Of a DNA stretch of 64,000 bases, positions 1 through 14,200 are shown one piece after another. Source of the stretch: Megalonaias nervosa. Lineage: Eukaryota; Mollusca; Bivalvia; Unionida; Unionidae. Within the stretch, counting starts at the first letter, position 1; each line of letters opens with the position of its first letter. A program made the translations under genes and the position numbers. The stretch spans positions 26,143 through 90,142 of the forward strand of contig JAECUM010011026.1 of assembly GCA_016617855.1 (NCBI GenBank), read 5' to 3'. The notes beneath the pieces were generated by a model that was not told where the DNA came from, did no database searches, and saw only the letters and a program-made list of their open reading frames with translations.

Positions 1-574
1 AAAGAATGGAAAATACACTCAGAGAGAAAACTTGAGCTCGATGGTATTACTCAGATTGACGCTAAATTCTGTATGTGATGTCGTTAGGAAAGAAGCCATT
101 TTATTGAAATAAGGACAGAGCAGATATCTGTGATCATAAGCGAGAAAGGCTTTCCTGGTTCTGTTTATGATGGTTTGCTCCAGTGAACTCCCATTCACGT
201 GGGAATACTACAATGGTGAGTTTCAATTTTCAAAAATGTGTTATTTCATTATAAAATGTACATGGACCAAGTCAAGACGACCCGAATGAGATGCTCATCG
301 AACTTTATATATTTCATTTCGAATTTAGGATAAGTTTTACATAGCTAAATTATGTACGTTCTTTAGGTGGTAGGAACAGACTTTAATAAGCCACCCAACC
401 ACTGTCTACCCTTCATACATGTGACTAACTCTCCCCATAGAATGTCAGTCAAGCGAGTAGGCCACAGCACTAACTGACCTCTTGGAGAAACACTTCCACG
501 AGGGACACGTTTGAATGCGGACAAATTCACCCTTGCAAATAAAATACGTGTGTGCCTATCTATCTATCTATCTA

Positions 575-648
<74 letters not shown>

Positions 649-981
649 AGTGTAGTAACATGATACGGGTGCAACGAGTTTGATCCGATATCCGTCAGAT
701 ATCTACATGATACGAGTACATGAGTACTGTCGATGTGTGTGCTGTATACACTAAACACCTATCTCATAAATTAAGTTTTACGTTAATGTTGTCTTTGTAC
801 TTTGATCATATCCATCTAGTAACTACTCTACACCGTCGCCAGGAAGCAGGTAGTTTTGAAACACACCGAATATTTTAGCTTTGTCTACTCTCTTCAAACA
901 ATCATTCTTAGGTGACGAATATAAGTAGAAAAAAATAATTCCGATTTTCTAAATAAATCAACATGTTACATAGTTATATCG

Positions 982-988
<7 letters not shown>
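1..988 (+). repeat. Left copy of a segmental duplication carrying a first-exon copy
   Basis: Bases 1-380 and about 770-988 are clearly similar, with substitutions and small indels, to 6593-6970 and about 6980-7213. A block at about 381-768 (including a TA microsatellite at 577-648) has no counterpart in the other copy. Both copies end at a CT microsatellite. The duplicated unit contains a short coding exon followed by a GTGAGT donor, so it is a genic duplication and not a transposon. Confidence 0.85.
167..215 (+). other. Duplicate first coding exon of SLC51A-like gene
   Basis: An ATG at 167 opens 16 codons plus one base, ending at a GTGAGT donor (216 on). An in-frame TAA lies a few codons upstream of the ATG. 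The encoded start ([16 protein letters not shown]) differs at two residues from the copy at 6755-6803 (W-to-R and Y-to-N). The length and phase are identical, so either exon would splice in frame to the exon at 9280. It could be an alternative first exon or a relic of the duplication; transcripts would decide. Confidence 0.6.
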
Positions 989-1053
<65 letters not shown>

Positions 1054-1392
1054 GACTCACCTAATTTTTTTCGTTTCTTAGTGCATTTAAAATGTTCATT
1101 TTAGAAGTTTTCTGGATACTTTTCTTTTTTTTTCAAGCTCTTTTAAAAGTTGTTACTTAATTTTTTTTGTATTTTTGGAAAGAGAAGAAATGGCGAATTA
1201 TAATATTTTTGAAGCTTATTGTTAAAGTGTGGTGATTTTCAATTATATTTGTAAAGTATACATATTAAAATAGTTTGCTTTCTAATATCTTTATGCATAT
1301 ATTATTTTAAAATATTTATAAATTAATAAAGGTATTAACTAATAAATTATAATATTATTTATACAGCTTAATATTAATGGTTTGGTGCATTG

Positions 1393-1460
<68 letters not shown>

Positions 1461-2453
1461 GGTAATCAAACACAACCATAGAAAAGTGTAATTTTGGCGG
1501 TACGTTTTAAAATTTACATGTTATAGAAATTTTAAATACTATCTAAATGTAGACTCAGTAGCAAAATATTACTGCATATTTAAGTTGCGTCTCCAATTAA
1601 CTTACACAGATTCTCTTAACAATATTATCTTATATGGAGAATTAAAATCACGTACATTGATCTAATTCGTATTATAAGCAAATAACAGTCTTGTTTGACG
1701 AAAAAAGTAAACCCCCACTCCAGTGTAATGGTGTGTTTGTGGGTATAGTGTTCATGAGTAAACACTACTTAACCGTTGTTTATCATAAATCTCTCAGTCT
1801 CGGTGATCATAGTTATGTGTGAACAAAATCAAAACAATAGTTTATTTTAGGTCCATTTGATTTCTCTTAATTTATACTATACCAATTGATGTTTTCCTTC
1901 ACGTTCGCGTACCGAAACAGAGGATGTTCTCCTTCATATACGCACTAAAAGATAAGAATGAGCAACCAGCACTGTCAGATTGGTAAATTAAGTGAAGATA
2001 TAGCTATCATGCGAGAACCGAGCGTCTCTTGAAGCAGATGAGGGAGTACTGGCCATGTTACTCAAGAGAGAAATCATCTCTTGCGAATGGGGAAAACACT
2101 CGTTCGCGAAGTAAAGAAGGATGAAGCACCCAAAATAAAATGAACGTGGACTAAGAAAGAAAGAGAGAGAGAGACAGATGAAAGAGAAGAAAAAAATAAC
2201 TCAGCGACATACGGAAAAAGTCCAGGAGTGACCCTATGCCAGAGAAGAAAAAGAAGATGACAATGAAGAGTAAGAAGCTAAACAAGTCATAAGCCCTTGG
2301 AACCAGTCAAGACGTACAGAGTGCAGAACAAAGTTGGCGAGGCGTGGTATGTGTATGTTGTCGTTTGTTGGTCATTTATCGCTAACTGCTCTTTCCAGGA
2401 CCACCAAAGACTCCTCGAAAAGAGAGATAGTACTCAAAATGACTGCCACTCTT

Positions 2454-2520
<67 letters not shown>
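577..2520. repeat. Microsatellite-rich stretch (TA, CT)
   Basis: TA tracts lie at about 577-648, 1397-1458 and 2456-2520, with a CT tract at about 988-1034. Short reading frames across these tracts encode Tyr-Ile repeats and are not genes. Between the tracts I see AT-rich non-coding sequence only. Confidence 0.9.
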
Positions 2521-2523
<3 letters not shown>

Positions 2524-3783
2524 AAAGTCTGTTGACAACCAACTAAACCTTTAAATAAAATTCTGCCCCTTTTTGTGTGTGATAGTATATTTTGGGTATA
2601 GTGTGTCTGTAAACACTCCTGCCCTTGCTTGTGTTTGCTAGTGTGTTTGTTTCATTCCTCTTTTTACATCCTACCCACCCCTTGTGTGACAGTATATTTG
2701 TGTGTTTGTAAGTGTAATTCATATAAACACGCATACTTTTTTCGTCATTTAGTAAATGTTGAGTTTTTAGTCATTACACACTCCGTATTGGACACTGTGT
2801 GTGCGGTATTGGATAGTAAATAACGAGATACTGGATAGTAGATAACAATGTGCTAGATTGTAGTTAACAGTGATTGATAGTAGATTACTAAGTATTGGAC
2901 AGTAGATAATGATTTCACATTACATTTATATGGACAAACGGAAAATCTCGTGTTCAAAAGTAACAGTACATTCTCATTTGTCTCCAGAACTTTACATAAC
3001 ATTCATAGGGATAAACTGATAATCTCAAGTTAAAAATTAACATTACACTGACCCGAGAGCCCCAAACTGCATTACTGAGGTAAATTACATGTAAAAATGT
3101 CATAATGTAACGCCATTTGAGGTCAACCACTTCTAACAAAGTAACAATGTACCTTCAGTGTTAATTTCCCGTTTGTCCCCGTAGGTTTTTCTACCCTTCT
3201 CAAACATTAGCGTCGATATAACCCAATGGTGTCCCCATTACTACTTACGACTTCAGGATTTAATGTCTGACGGACACAGACAATACACAGTGCTTATTTG
3301 TTTGCTACTGTTCGAATGTAAAAGGACAAGTAATGCTAATTAAATGTATTATAACCCCCAGTTCGGCTTAACAATGCTAACTAAATGTATGATGACCTCC
3401 AGTTCGACAAAGCCCAACCAGTTTGTCGTTCCGGACATAAAATGATTGGCCAGAATCAAGTAATATGACTCTTTTCCAATGAGTATAAATAGGAGTAATA
3501 TTTTAAGGTGGGCAGATAACCTACCTAACTCGTCCCGCTTTGCGAACACACTGTTTAATTGTCTTATGAAATACTCAATAACTTGTGCAAGGTAATATTC
3601 CCGCCAACAATTTTCCTGCAATTTAATTTTTATCAGCTGTTTTGGTGCCCAAAGACCTCTGACGTCCGGAGCAACCCCGTCCGCCACCCCACCCCCGTTA
3701 GTATGCTACTGAATATGACAATTTGTAAGTGTTTTTTGTGGCTTTTTTGTTTTACAAAGTAACTTCCTTAATGGAGTTTAAGG

Positions 3784-3815
<32 letters not shown>

Positions 3816-5400
3816 GTGATGATGATGGTGGTGATGATGATGATATTGATGATGATAATGATGATGATGATGATGATGATGATGAATATCATATAGTATT
3901 TCCAGGTAAAATTTTTTAATGTGCTGCTTGACATTACTTGCAACATGGACTCTGAGTTATAAGAATTCTGAAATGAAAGGAAATGCATGAAGTTAATAGA
4001 ACGAAGTGAGTTGTACCTTATGGAATATTTTAAAGCAAATGCTTTGTGAGCTTATTAACTTTAAAAGCTAATTTATTGGCCTAATCACTTCACATGCAGG
4101 AAATGAATGCAGCACCAATTTGAGTGCAGATTTAATAATGATGAATTTGAAGTTTCTACGTCTTTTTACTTTAGCAGGAGTATCCATTATGTTAAAATAA
4201 ATAACATGTATAATATAATTGTAACATCATTCATGCAATGATAATCAGCCAACGTTTACTTTATTGAAATAAAGAAAACGAAACTTCGTGGAAATATACC
4301 TGGTATGTAGGTTACGTTTAATTGTCATATGGAGTATGACCAGTTGGGAAGCTTGTGTCCATTTTTCGAATTATAGAGTAATTATGGTTGGAAACTTGAA
4401 AAATTGCAGGCGCTACTTCCTCTCTTTTCTTGTAGTAGTTATGATAAATCTCGAGAGAAAAAGAAATAATATATGAGGAAAGACAATTTAACATTCATTT
4501 TTAAAGGCAATAATGTCAACTTTTAATTCGAAATTACCTTAACCCTTAAAAAAGATGGCAAATATGCCCTTTTATATTTGCATTTTGATATGCATTCTCA
4601 ATCTGTACATTGGTAACAACACAATTACAAAATCAATAGTAACATTATTGATAATAAGCACAATTATTAACAGTAAGAAAATATTTAAAAAATGCACCTG
4701 TATAATGTACAATATAACAAGTACATTGCGCATTATATCGATGCAAACAAATTCAAGTTATTTTCTGCCAACCCATCTCCCCCCCCCCCCTTTAGTTTAT
4801 TTGCAGTTTAATATGTCTTTAACTTTCAGTGCTAAATTGCAACGCTGAGACATGTTTTCACAGCTTTGAGAAGACTGGTAATAAAAAAGGAATTATACGG
4901 ATATGAAATTTCGTTTATATTTGTCCTAAGTTCGGTAAATCACCCCCCCCCCCTTCCAAATCTGTGTTGATGCTTGTGGACGATTTGTTGGCTCCTAAAC
5001 ATTCAGTCTATAACATTACAGGTATGGGGATGATTTATCGGCCGAATTTGGAAAAAATAAAAGCCAGATTTTATGACCAAGGTTGCTATTATTTATGAAA
5101 TACAACTTTTTAGGGATTGTAAATGGAAAGGATAGAAGTTTTTTATATATAAAAATATCTAAAGCTTGAAGGTAAATGTGTTGTATTGATGTTTGCTAAT
5201 CCGTGATGGTTCTTTTGTTAAGTATATGCAATTTAATTGATTGTGTGTTAGTTTTAAATTCTCTTTTATGTTATTTTTATTTCATTACGTTATTATAATG
5301 ATAACTTTATTCACTGGATTTGACTTTTTTCGGAAGGTTCAGTTTTCTGTTTTGACTGATAACAACGCAGTTCGATTGCTACATTTTTATTTTTAGTTAA
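2521..5400. other. Non-coding sequence upstream of SLC51A
   Basis: No gene recognised. It contains a short series of diverged 'ttggatagtagataac' type repeats at about 2790-2910, a GAT trinucleotide tract at about 3785-3885 and C homopolymers near 4780 and 4945. Reading frames here are short and show no known motif. Confidence 0.6.
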
Positions 5401-6130
5401 CGTAGTTCTTGACCTTGGTTCCGATTTTGTAAACATTGAGAAAAAATGATTGGTCATTACCAAGGTCATGTTCAGCCCACGTGTTAGTCTGTTGTAAATA
5501 ATTTTATTTTTAAATTTATTTCCAGTGTGGGAATCTGATTCTTAGATAGGGCTATTCTAGCCTGCGTGCAAATTGGCATTTATTTTTTTTTACTGCGCTG
5601 TTCAAGATAAGTGACCACATGAGCCATCATGTGATCTAAAATCGCGGGTTAAAACAGACATTTTTTAGTGGATTTGATCAGTCGTAAAATATACCTTCAG
5701 GCCGAAAGGTATTCTTGTTGTTGCCATTTGAATTTAGTTTTTTATTGAAAATAATTTATTCACCCTGGAAAATACTCTTCTTCCTCAAAATTCTTGGACA
5801 AAGACATTCACTAAATTATTTGGAATTCAAAAGCCGGAATTATATTGTTGGTGACTCAACAAGGAACTGTTGACACATCAACACAAACTGGTTATAGAGG
5901 ACGTCATCGCCTTCCATATTGGAACTTCAACGAGATTCGAACTTGGATTCAATTAGAACTTTTTAGTGATAGGACTTATATTTGTGAATTCTAGGATTAA
6001 TTTTTGGATTATATTCACAAACCGTAAGTCCTACTTCATATTTTTACCTTGTTTTCTAGGGAAATAAATTATTTTGTTAAATTTACAAAGCTTGTTGACT
6101 TCACTCTTTTCTTTTGTTACTTTTGTACGA
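5400..6130 (+). repeat. Dispersed repeat family A, copy 1
   Basis: This is one of five copies of an approximately 0.8-1.1 kb interspersed repeat. The others are near 13,437-14,325 (-), 24,365-25,130 (-), 33,640-34,505 (+) and 36,415-37,520 (-). Shared landmarks are the 'aaataaattatttgtt' block, a 'gttgacacatcaac' block and a 'gacctgaggtcaa' block in several copies. No coding capacity is visible. It may be a solo LTR or another non-autonomous element; I could not define the ends or a consistent target duplication. Confidence 0.7.
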
Positions 6131-6592
6131 GCCTACACGTAACACTGTGTACTTGTTGTTGACTGTTGTTAGGCGGGAAAGGAGCTGTCACGTGACCAAA
6201 CAAGTAAAAATAACATAAGGACATTCTGTTTTGTTTTTGTTTTTCTTCAAAACTCGAGGCTTTTTTTCCTGTGGCGTTTTGTACTACTGTCTGCAATGAT
6301 AACACGATGACCCCACTAGAACATACTGAATCAGCATATTTATATAGTAAACCGTACTACGTTCGCCATTTATTTATTTTGTTCACTAGATTCCGCCATT
6401 TGGCAGTCCTTGCCTGGGTCTAGTGTTTTAACCGACGACCCAGGGGTACCCGGATGTTGTAAACACCTCACCCCACCTCCCACATTTCCATTATCATTTG
6501 TCAATCGAATCGTGCGTAAGTATTGAATTTCAGACTAATCGCGTCATTTGGAGAGGATTTGTCACTATTGTCTGCAGTGTACATTATAAGAA

Positions 6593-7208
6593 AAGAATGA
6601 AAAGTACCCTGACAGAGACACCTCTAGCTTGATAGCATTGCTCAAATTGACGCTAAATTTTTTATTGATGACTTTAGGAGGAAGTCATTTTATTGAAACA
6701 AGGACAGAGCAGATATTGTGATTATAAGCAAGAAAGGCTGCCCTGTTTCTGCTTATGATGGTTTGCTCCAGTGAACTCCCGTTCACGAGGGAAAACTACA
6801 ATGGTGAGTTTAAATTGATAAAAAATGTGTTATTTCATTATAAAATGTATGTGGGCAAAGTCAAGACGACCCGAATGAGATGCTTATCAAACCAAACTTT
6901 ATTTGTTTCATGTCAAAGTTAGGGTACGTTTTACATAGCTAATTTATGTACGTTCTTTAGGTGGGAGGAACATATAGTAACCAAATTAAATTTTATGCTG
7001 ATGTTGTGTTTGTACTTCGATTCCATACGTCTAGTAATTACTCTATACAGTCGCCAGGAAGTAGGCGGTTTTGAAATACACCGAACTTTGTAATTTTGTC
7101 TACTCCCTTCAAACAGTCGTTCTTAGGTGACGAATGTAAGTAGAAAAAAATAATTCCGGTTTTCTAAACAAATTAAACATGTTACACAGTTCTATTGAAA
7201 TATCATCT

Positions 7209-7255
<47 letters not shown>
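6593..7255 (+). repeat. Right copy of the first-exon segmental duplication
   Basis: This copy is similar to 1-988 but lacks the 381-768 block. It carries the exon used here as exon 1 of the SLC51A-like gene and ends in a CT tract at 7214-7255. Confidence 0.85.
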
Positions 7256-7256
<1 letters not shown>

Positions 7257-7558
7257 GAAATGAGTGGGGTATGAAAGAAAAAGAATTTGAGCTGAATGAA
7301 AACGTACTTTAACTTACACCAAGTCGACCTAATCTAGCTACGATGTCGTAGCCTCAACTTGATTAGGAGTTGGGGTACTAATATTAGTACTAGATCTAAT
7401 CTAAAAGAACCAGTCGCTATATTAGTATCTATTTGATGCTTTACGTTTTTTAAACCTATATTAAGGTTTTAAAAACATATATATTAAAATGTATGAATGC
7501 CCCTTTCCTTCAATCTGTGATGGTTTTTCAATCATTATATCAATTTTACTCAATTGAT

Positions 7559-7624
<66 letters not shown>

Positions 7625-8155
7625 GGCTTAAGTAGCTAGAGCGTACACTTCGAATCCCGGCCGAGTCCAGTAGCATACGAAATATACGAAAGGAGGGCGG
7701 ACGGTGCGCCAAAGGGCTTGAGGCACCAAGACAGCTGTGAATGATATAATTTAGACGCCAGGAAAAGCCACCAAGTGCCTTAAATTGCAGGAAAATCATT
7801 GGCGGCCAGGGCCCCGTCCCCCCCCCCTCGGGAGAGCTCACAGTGCTCCCCCAAACACCCTAGGTGGTGGGAGTGGCGCCATTTACGCCACTGGCCCCGG
7901 GCACCATTTACCCTTAGTATGCCACTGGCTGAATCATACCAAAGACTTATAAAAATGGTACTAGCAGCTTCCTCGCTTGGCGCTCAACATTAAGAAGTTA
8001 GTTTTAGCACTGGTCGGCCCGATGTCAGGATAATGTGACTGGGTGGGACATGATGCTACATGTTTGCGCCACGATGCCCCATGGTCAGACATCAATATAA
8101 ACTGCCACAATGCAGACGTCGTAGCGATATGACTAAACTTGCTAAATCTACGTTT

Positions 8156-8217
<62 letters not shown>

Positions 8218-8321
8218 CATTCGTCTCAAACCGTCGGTGAAAGTCAGTGAAAATCGGACGTAGCGGATATTCGCCCATGGTATGCGACGATGTCTCTGGA
8301 CTCTGATTAGAACTGAGTTAT

Positions 8322-8361
<40 letters not shown>

Positions 8362-9860
8362 GATAATCGAATGGCCTCGCGTTCACTGTTCGAGAAGCGA
8401 GCCGTGCAATACTTGTGGTGCTCTGCTTTCCTCATTTTAGTCCACTTTCACGTGTAAATCCCAAGCAACTCTTGTATGTATTTAGTCAATATGAATTAAA
8501 ATTGTAGCTCAAGAAAGAAACAAATTAATAGTTTCCAAAAAGAACTGTGAGCAGTTGCGAGGGCTGCAGAGCAACATTTTCTAGCGGACACACTTTGCAG
8601 AGATTTGAAGATTTCATTCCGTCTGTCAATAAACTTTAAGCAAGCAATTAAAAGAATCAGAAGTCGTTTGCCACTTTCTGCATTTAATGTTTTCTTTTTT
8701 GTTCCTGCTTCTTTTAGCAACGATGATAACAAGGACGACAAAAATTATTTGTTTTAATTTTGAAATTCTGGTATTTTTTGTATTGTCTGAAATGAATCGC
8801 ATAGAGAATTTACGTATGTCAGTTTTGGAGGTAAAATGGCAAAAACTGTGTCCTCTTTCGGCTTGTTTACATCAGGCGAATGCATTTTCAGCTAAATCGT
8901 TCATGCAATATTCTTTGTGAATGACATAAATTTTCTTTATTAATTGCATTTAATCTTAGTCTCAGCCCTGTCTAGCGCCCAAGAATATGAGGTGGCTGGT
9001 TTCATTTCACTTCAATAGACTCTGATTTGGCTCTCCATTTCATAACAATGAAAGCCGAAGTGGGCAGAGTGACCCAGGGTAATTCTTCTGTTTTCCTCTT
9101 TTCCTCCCTCTTTCTTCTCTTCATCTTTGTCATTATCTCCATCTTATTTTTCTTCTTCGTCGTCGTTCTGTCAACATAATCATATCGCTGTCATTATCAT
9201 CATTAACACCTCTATCACCGTCGTAGTCATCATCGACACAGAGTTTTTCATGTTTATTTTTTTTCTCACTTTCTCGCAGAAATCAAACAAGACACAACAG
9301 AGTTAGTTCTCTTGGCGATAACAGCAGTGTGTACAGCCTTGGTCGTCTTGATATTTCTGGAGGAGGTTGTCTTCTTACGGCGAAATGTGGCACAGACAAA
9401 GAAGACAGCGAAAACCATTTGTATGCTTGGTTTGTATCCGGTACGTGCTTCTAGATGTCATTTTTGAAATACTTGACTATAAAACTAGACCCAGTCTAAA
9501 TCGGGATGACCAAGATATGTCTGCTTATTATTCGATATCATGGAATACTTCAACAACATGCACAACTACGACGATAAGAATAAAAAAACAACAAAAAACA
9601 GTTTCTCTTACCAAACAGCTATGATTTAAATGAGTTGACTCTTGCGTGATACGTGACAAACCTTATTCAGCTGTACTGGTAAAGTACGCACAAACTGATA
9701 ACGACACAAATACAAAAACAGTTTCACAAAAATTCCTTATATATTCAACATCAGAATTAACAGTCCAGACACAGTAACAGGTTTCATTTTCCATTGTGAT
9801 GACTTTGACTTTTGAGCTAGAGCGCCCTACTACATACAGTACGTGACGCACGACATTGTG

Positions 9861-9895
<35 letters not shown>

Positions 9896-9928
9896 TATAT
9901 ATATATATATATAAAACACGACATTGTG

Positions 9929-10007
<79 letters not shown>

Positions 10008-11247
10008 TGAGTGTTGTGTTTAAAACAAATATTCAAATATTATTATTAGATAATAGGTACGGTAAAAGCTCACACCGAAATAGGTCGCACAGTTGAATGT
10101 TCCCCTGGAGTGGTCTTGACTTTTAAGTTAGGACTCTGACTTTAGTATGTTACAAATTGTCTTGTCATGATGTAATATGTATGGATAAAGTCTCATTTAA
10201 AGGTCTCCATTTGTTTGCAAGTCAAAAAGTTGACACCAACACAGGTCACACAGAAACAGGTCACAATGCTGTATTTTCCTCTCTGATACGTTGATGTTTG
10301 AACATTTCAGCACGGGACCCAAAGACAGTCATCTTCTCTAGCCAAGGTTCCGATATGTTAACCCTATCTTCACTTTGGTGGATTGAGCAGATATTTCTGT
10401 GCTTTAGGCCTCTGAATTTCATTGGATGCGACGACAAGCTACCGCATCCAATCAAGATTAGTTGTTCAGATTTGAACAGTGTTCCTACATGATCGAGACA
10501 AGGGAAGCACACAACTTGAATGGATTGATAAATATGCAATTTTAACTGCCAGTCCGTGTTGATACAAATACCTTTCACTCAAATACACATGTAATGGCTT
10601 CTCTATTGTACTTAATCATACTTTCCATGTTAAACTTACAAAGTATCTCTTTGAAGTCAGTTGCCTCCACCATTTTCGGCCGATGTACAATGTATCCCTG
10701 TTACACGCTATTGGTTAGTCGGCATTGCATACTAAGGGATCCAACCCATGAAATCCCAGGTCGCTAGGTCAAAGCACTAAAATATCTGCTCGATCCGCCA
10801 AGATGTAGATAGGGTTAACATATCGGAACCTTGGCTTGCGAAGATGAGAGACAGTACGCAACATACCGTACAACAATTACGTTCAAGTAAAAGTAATGCT
10901 CAAGATACAGAAAGAAGTCATACCAAACTATGTCTAAAATCATATTTTTGCTTGCTACATCTCAGACCTTTTACTATTGATTGCAGATGCGACACATTTG
11001 TAATCATTATGCACATCTGGGCAAACGTTTATTAACACGTTACGTATCTGGTATTCAAAAGTTACTAGTGTCGGACTTGGCCAAAAGTTGGGAACAGCCT
11101 TCAGATCAGTCGGTCCCCCATCATGGCTACCGTACCCTTATAATATTGCCTAAAAACTCGTAGCACATCCACCCTCAGGCCGGTTGCCAGATGGGCCAGT
11201 CCGACACTGAAAGTTACATTCCGGATATAGAAACAGGCAACAGAGTT

Positions 11248-11292
<45 letters not shown>

Positions 11293-14200
11293 GATATATT
11301 TGGGCAACTGTTCATAACGTCTTTCGTCGGACTACTTTATCATTTGATCAGTTTACAACATAAACCAGCGATACAAAATGCACCTGTAGACTATACTACA
11401 GGGTCGCTGTATTACAGTCTATAGGTCCCTATTCTACACTGGTTTATGTTGTAAACCAAACAAACGATAAGGCAGCTTCTGACTTCTCAGTGGCTCGCGA
11501 AGTTAAGGGCCAGACAATGTTAACGGACAGATAAGCAACGCCATACCATAATATGCCCTGTCAAGACGGAGGTATAACAATGAGATGCTTTCTCTACAAA
11601 ACCCTTTGATTATCCTCATTCTCGTATAAATAGTTTTGTCGTCGTCGTCATCGATATCGTTTTGTTGGTTCGACAGGTCCACACCCTTAGTCGCAAGCTG
11701 CGCGCGACAGTACGCTAAGCTTGCGGATTGTCGCCCGTGGGTTGCTACGATGGATCCACACCATGCATACTAACTCACTTAAAATATTAACTCCAGAGCT
11801 GTGCTTCTGCTCTACAGTTATTACGTACTTCTGACAATGAGACAGGTATAAGGTGAAGTTGTTTGCATTTGCCACATGCACCATGGGAAGAATGTTGGCA
11901 TACCTTTCATGTACTGTGAGTAACATATCTTTACATGTGAAAATTATGGAAATTATGTACAGTATTAAAGCAGAGAGCTGATCAAAATGGCTACTCTCAT
12001 TCGCTCAAAAAATGAGCCAAAAGTAGTCCAAAGTACACTAACGTAGCAGTTATCTGAATAGGGAAAGTGAATTTTGCCAGCATAGGCAATACCAGCTTCT
12101 GAAAGTACAATGAATGAATTGTAATGTAAAATATATAAAAGATAACAAAGTGACTGGTTCGAATGTATTCATTTTACCTTTGAAGTCCAGGAAGCTACAA
12201 TAACCAAGCAGAGCTACCAGATTTTACAGCTGAAGTAAGGTCCAGCTGTATCTTTCTGCCCAAATTACACCCATGAATCGTATACTAAAATAATGGGAAT
12301 TAAACGTTCTTTTAATAATACCTAAGATATAGATCATTATTTTTAAATACTCAGCATTACCAGTGACGACAATTTGGGAAACTAGGTCACTAGAGTACAT
12401 TCGGATTTATGCCGATAGCTGCTATTCGGACCATCGCGGCTATTTACGAAACAAGAATTGACGGGGACGTTTCGAATACAGCGAACTCAGTCGGAGTATC
12501 GTTAGCCTTTTCCGTTAAGTTAAAAAAGAAATATCGGAAGTATTTATTCGCCATTGAGAACTATATTCTGAACTACATCTGTTCACGTGGAACAACATGG
12601 TGTCAGAAGGAGGCAAATTAATGACGGAAATGGCCGAGTGATGTTTCAGTCGGCATCGACCTATTTGTTCATTTGCATCTTCTTTGTCAACCCAACCCAA
12701 TCGTACAAATAACCGAGACGGTCCAAATAGATCTGTTGTTTATTTTTTTTTTTCTCTTTTTGAGGAGATTTTTTTCCGACGAACAGAATGTATGTTATTT
12801 TTGCAAACTATTAAGCCGTTCATACAGCAGAAGCATATTTATGTATCGCAGAAATAACCGAGGTGGTCCGAATGAATATAGTAAACATAGACGTCGACGG
12901 GGTTGGGAGTTGGGGGGTTGGGTTAACAAATAGAACGTACAGACGACAATCATTTGACCTTCGCCATGAGCGGTATTTTCTAACTACCGTTGTTGCTGTC
13001 TTGCCACCAAAGTTCATGCTAAACTGTGGCATTCTCATATCATCGGACGGGCAAGTGGTAATTTTGTAGGCTAAAGTGTAACTATGCTCTTCTCCAAAAG
13101 CAAATGTTTTACAGTTTTGTTTTGTTTATTTTGTACTGGTGTGTTCGGAGGAATCGTAACATTGCATCAACCATTTTTCCAGCCGTAAACTTAATTTTTA
13201 ATTTGCATTATACCGACACAGTAATAAAACGTCGCGTTTTCCTGCTAGCGAAGATACGATATACAAGAAACATTCACCAGGTTTTTATATTTAAGTTCGT
13301 TCTGGATTTTGAGAAACGAATAGAAGCCACAGTTACTACATATTCTGATCGTTTCTGCAGAAGTTAGAAAGGATAAACATGTTCAAACATCAATATAAGC
13401 AGATCTGGGACATAAATTTAGTAACAATTGTTACGAGTCTATGCTCCTAAAATAAGCAACAGAAAAGAGTGAAGACAACAAGCTTTGTAAAATTTAACAA
13501 ATAATTTATTTCCCTAGAATACAAAGTGAAAAATGAGAAAAAAGAACTTACGGTTTTGCGAATTAAATCCAAAAATAATCCAAGAATTAAAGACACAAGT
13601 CCTAGTAATAAAAAGTCCTGAATAAAATTCAGTTCAAGTCCCAAAGAGATTTAAAATTGAAGGCGATGAAGTGTCTGTTATAGCCTGCATCGTACTGATG
13701 TGTCAGCAGTCTCTTGTTGAATCCCAGAAATATTATTCCAGGTTTGAATTCAGTATAAATTCCAATGAATGTCTTTATCCAAGAATTTTGTCAGAGCACT
13801 TTTGTATTTCCAGAGAAAATAATCACTTGAACTCAGTAATTTGAAGAAAATAAAATACAGCCCAAACTGGTCACAACATAATACAATTTAAAGTGTCAGA
13901 TGTTAAAGTACAACTGGTAACATTCTGACAGTCACAAGATAATATAGTTCTCTGTTTGACCTCAGGTCACAAATTAGCATTTTCTAAAAACAACCATTAC
14001 CTAATGGAAAATAACCTTCTTGAATGATCTAATGAGCCTTGTTTATTTAAAACATAATAGCCTATAAAATTCACTTTGGAATCCCCAAAACCCTGACCTT
14101 GATCAACATGTTTACCTGAATAATAATTTGGTCAATGAAACTATTATTAGCTGTTTACATCAATGAAATAAAAATTTTTTTTAAAAAAAGTCAATCAGGT

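Noticed and set aside
576..2554. Reading frames with long Tyr-Ile repeats
   Set aside because: They are translations of TA microsatellites, with no start context or conserved flank.
3752..3988. Poly-Ile reading frame
   Set aside because: Reverse-strand reading of a GAT trinucleotide repeat.
7461..8278. Arg-Glu repeat reading frames
   Set aside because: Produced by CT/GA microsatellites inside SLC51A intron 1.
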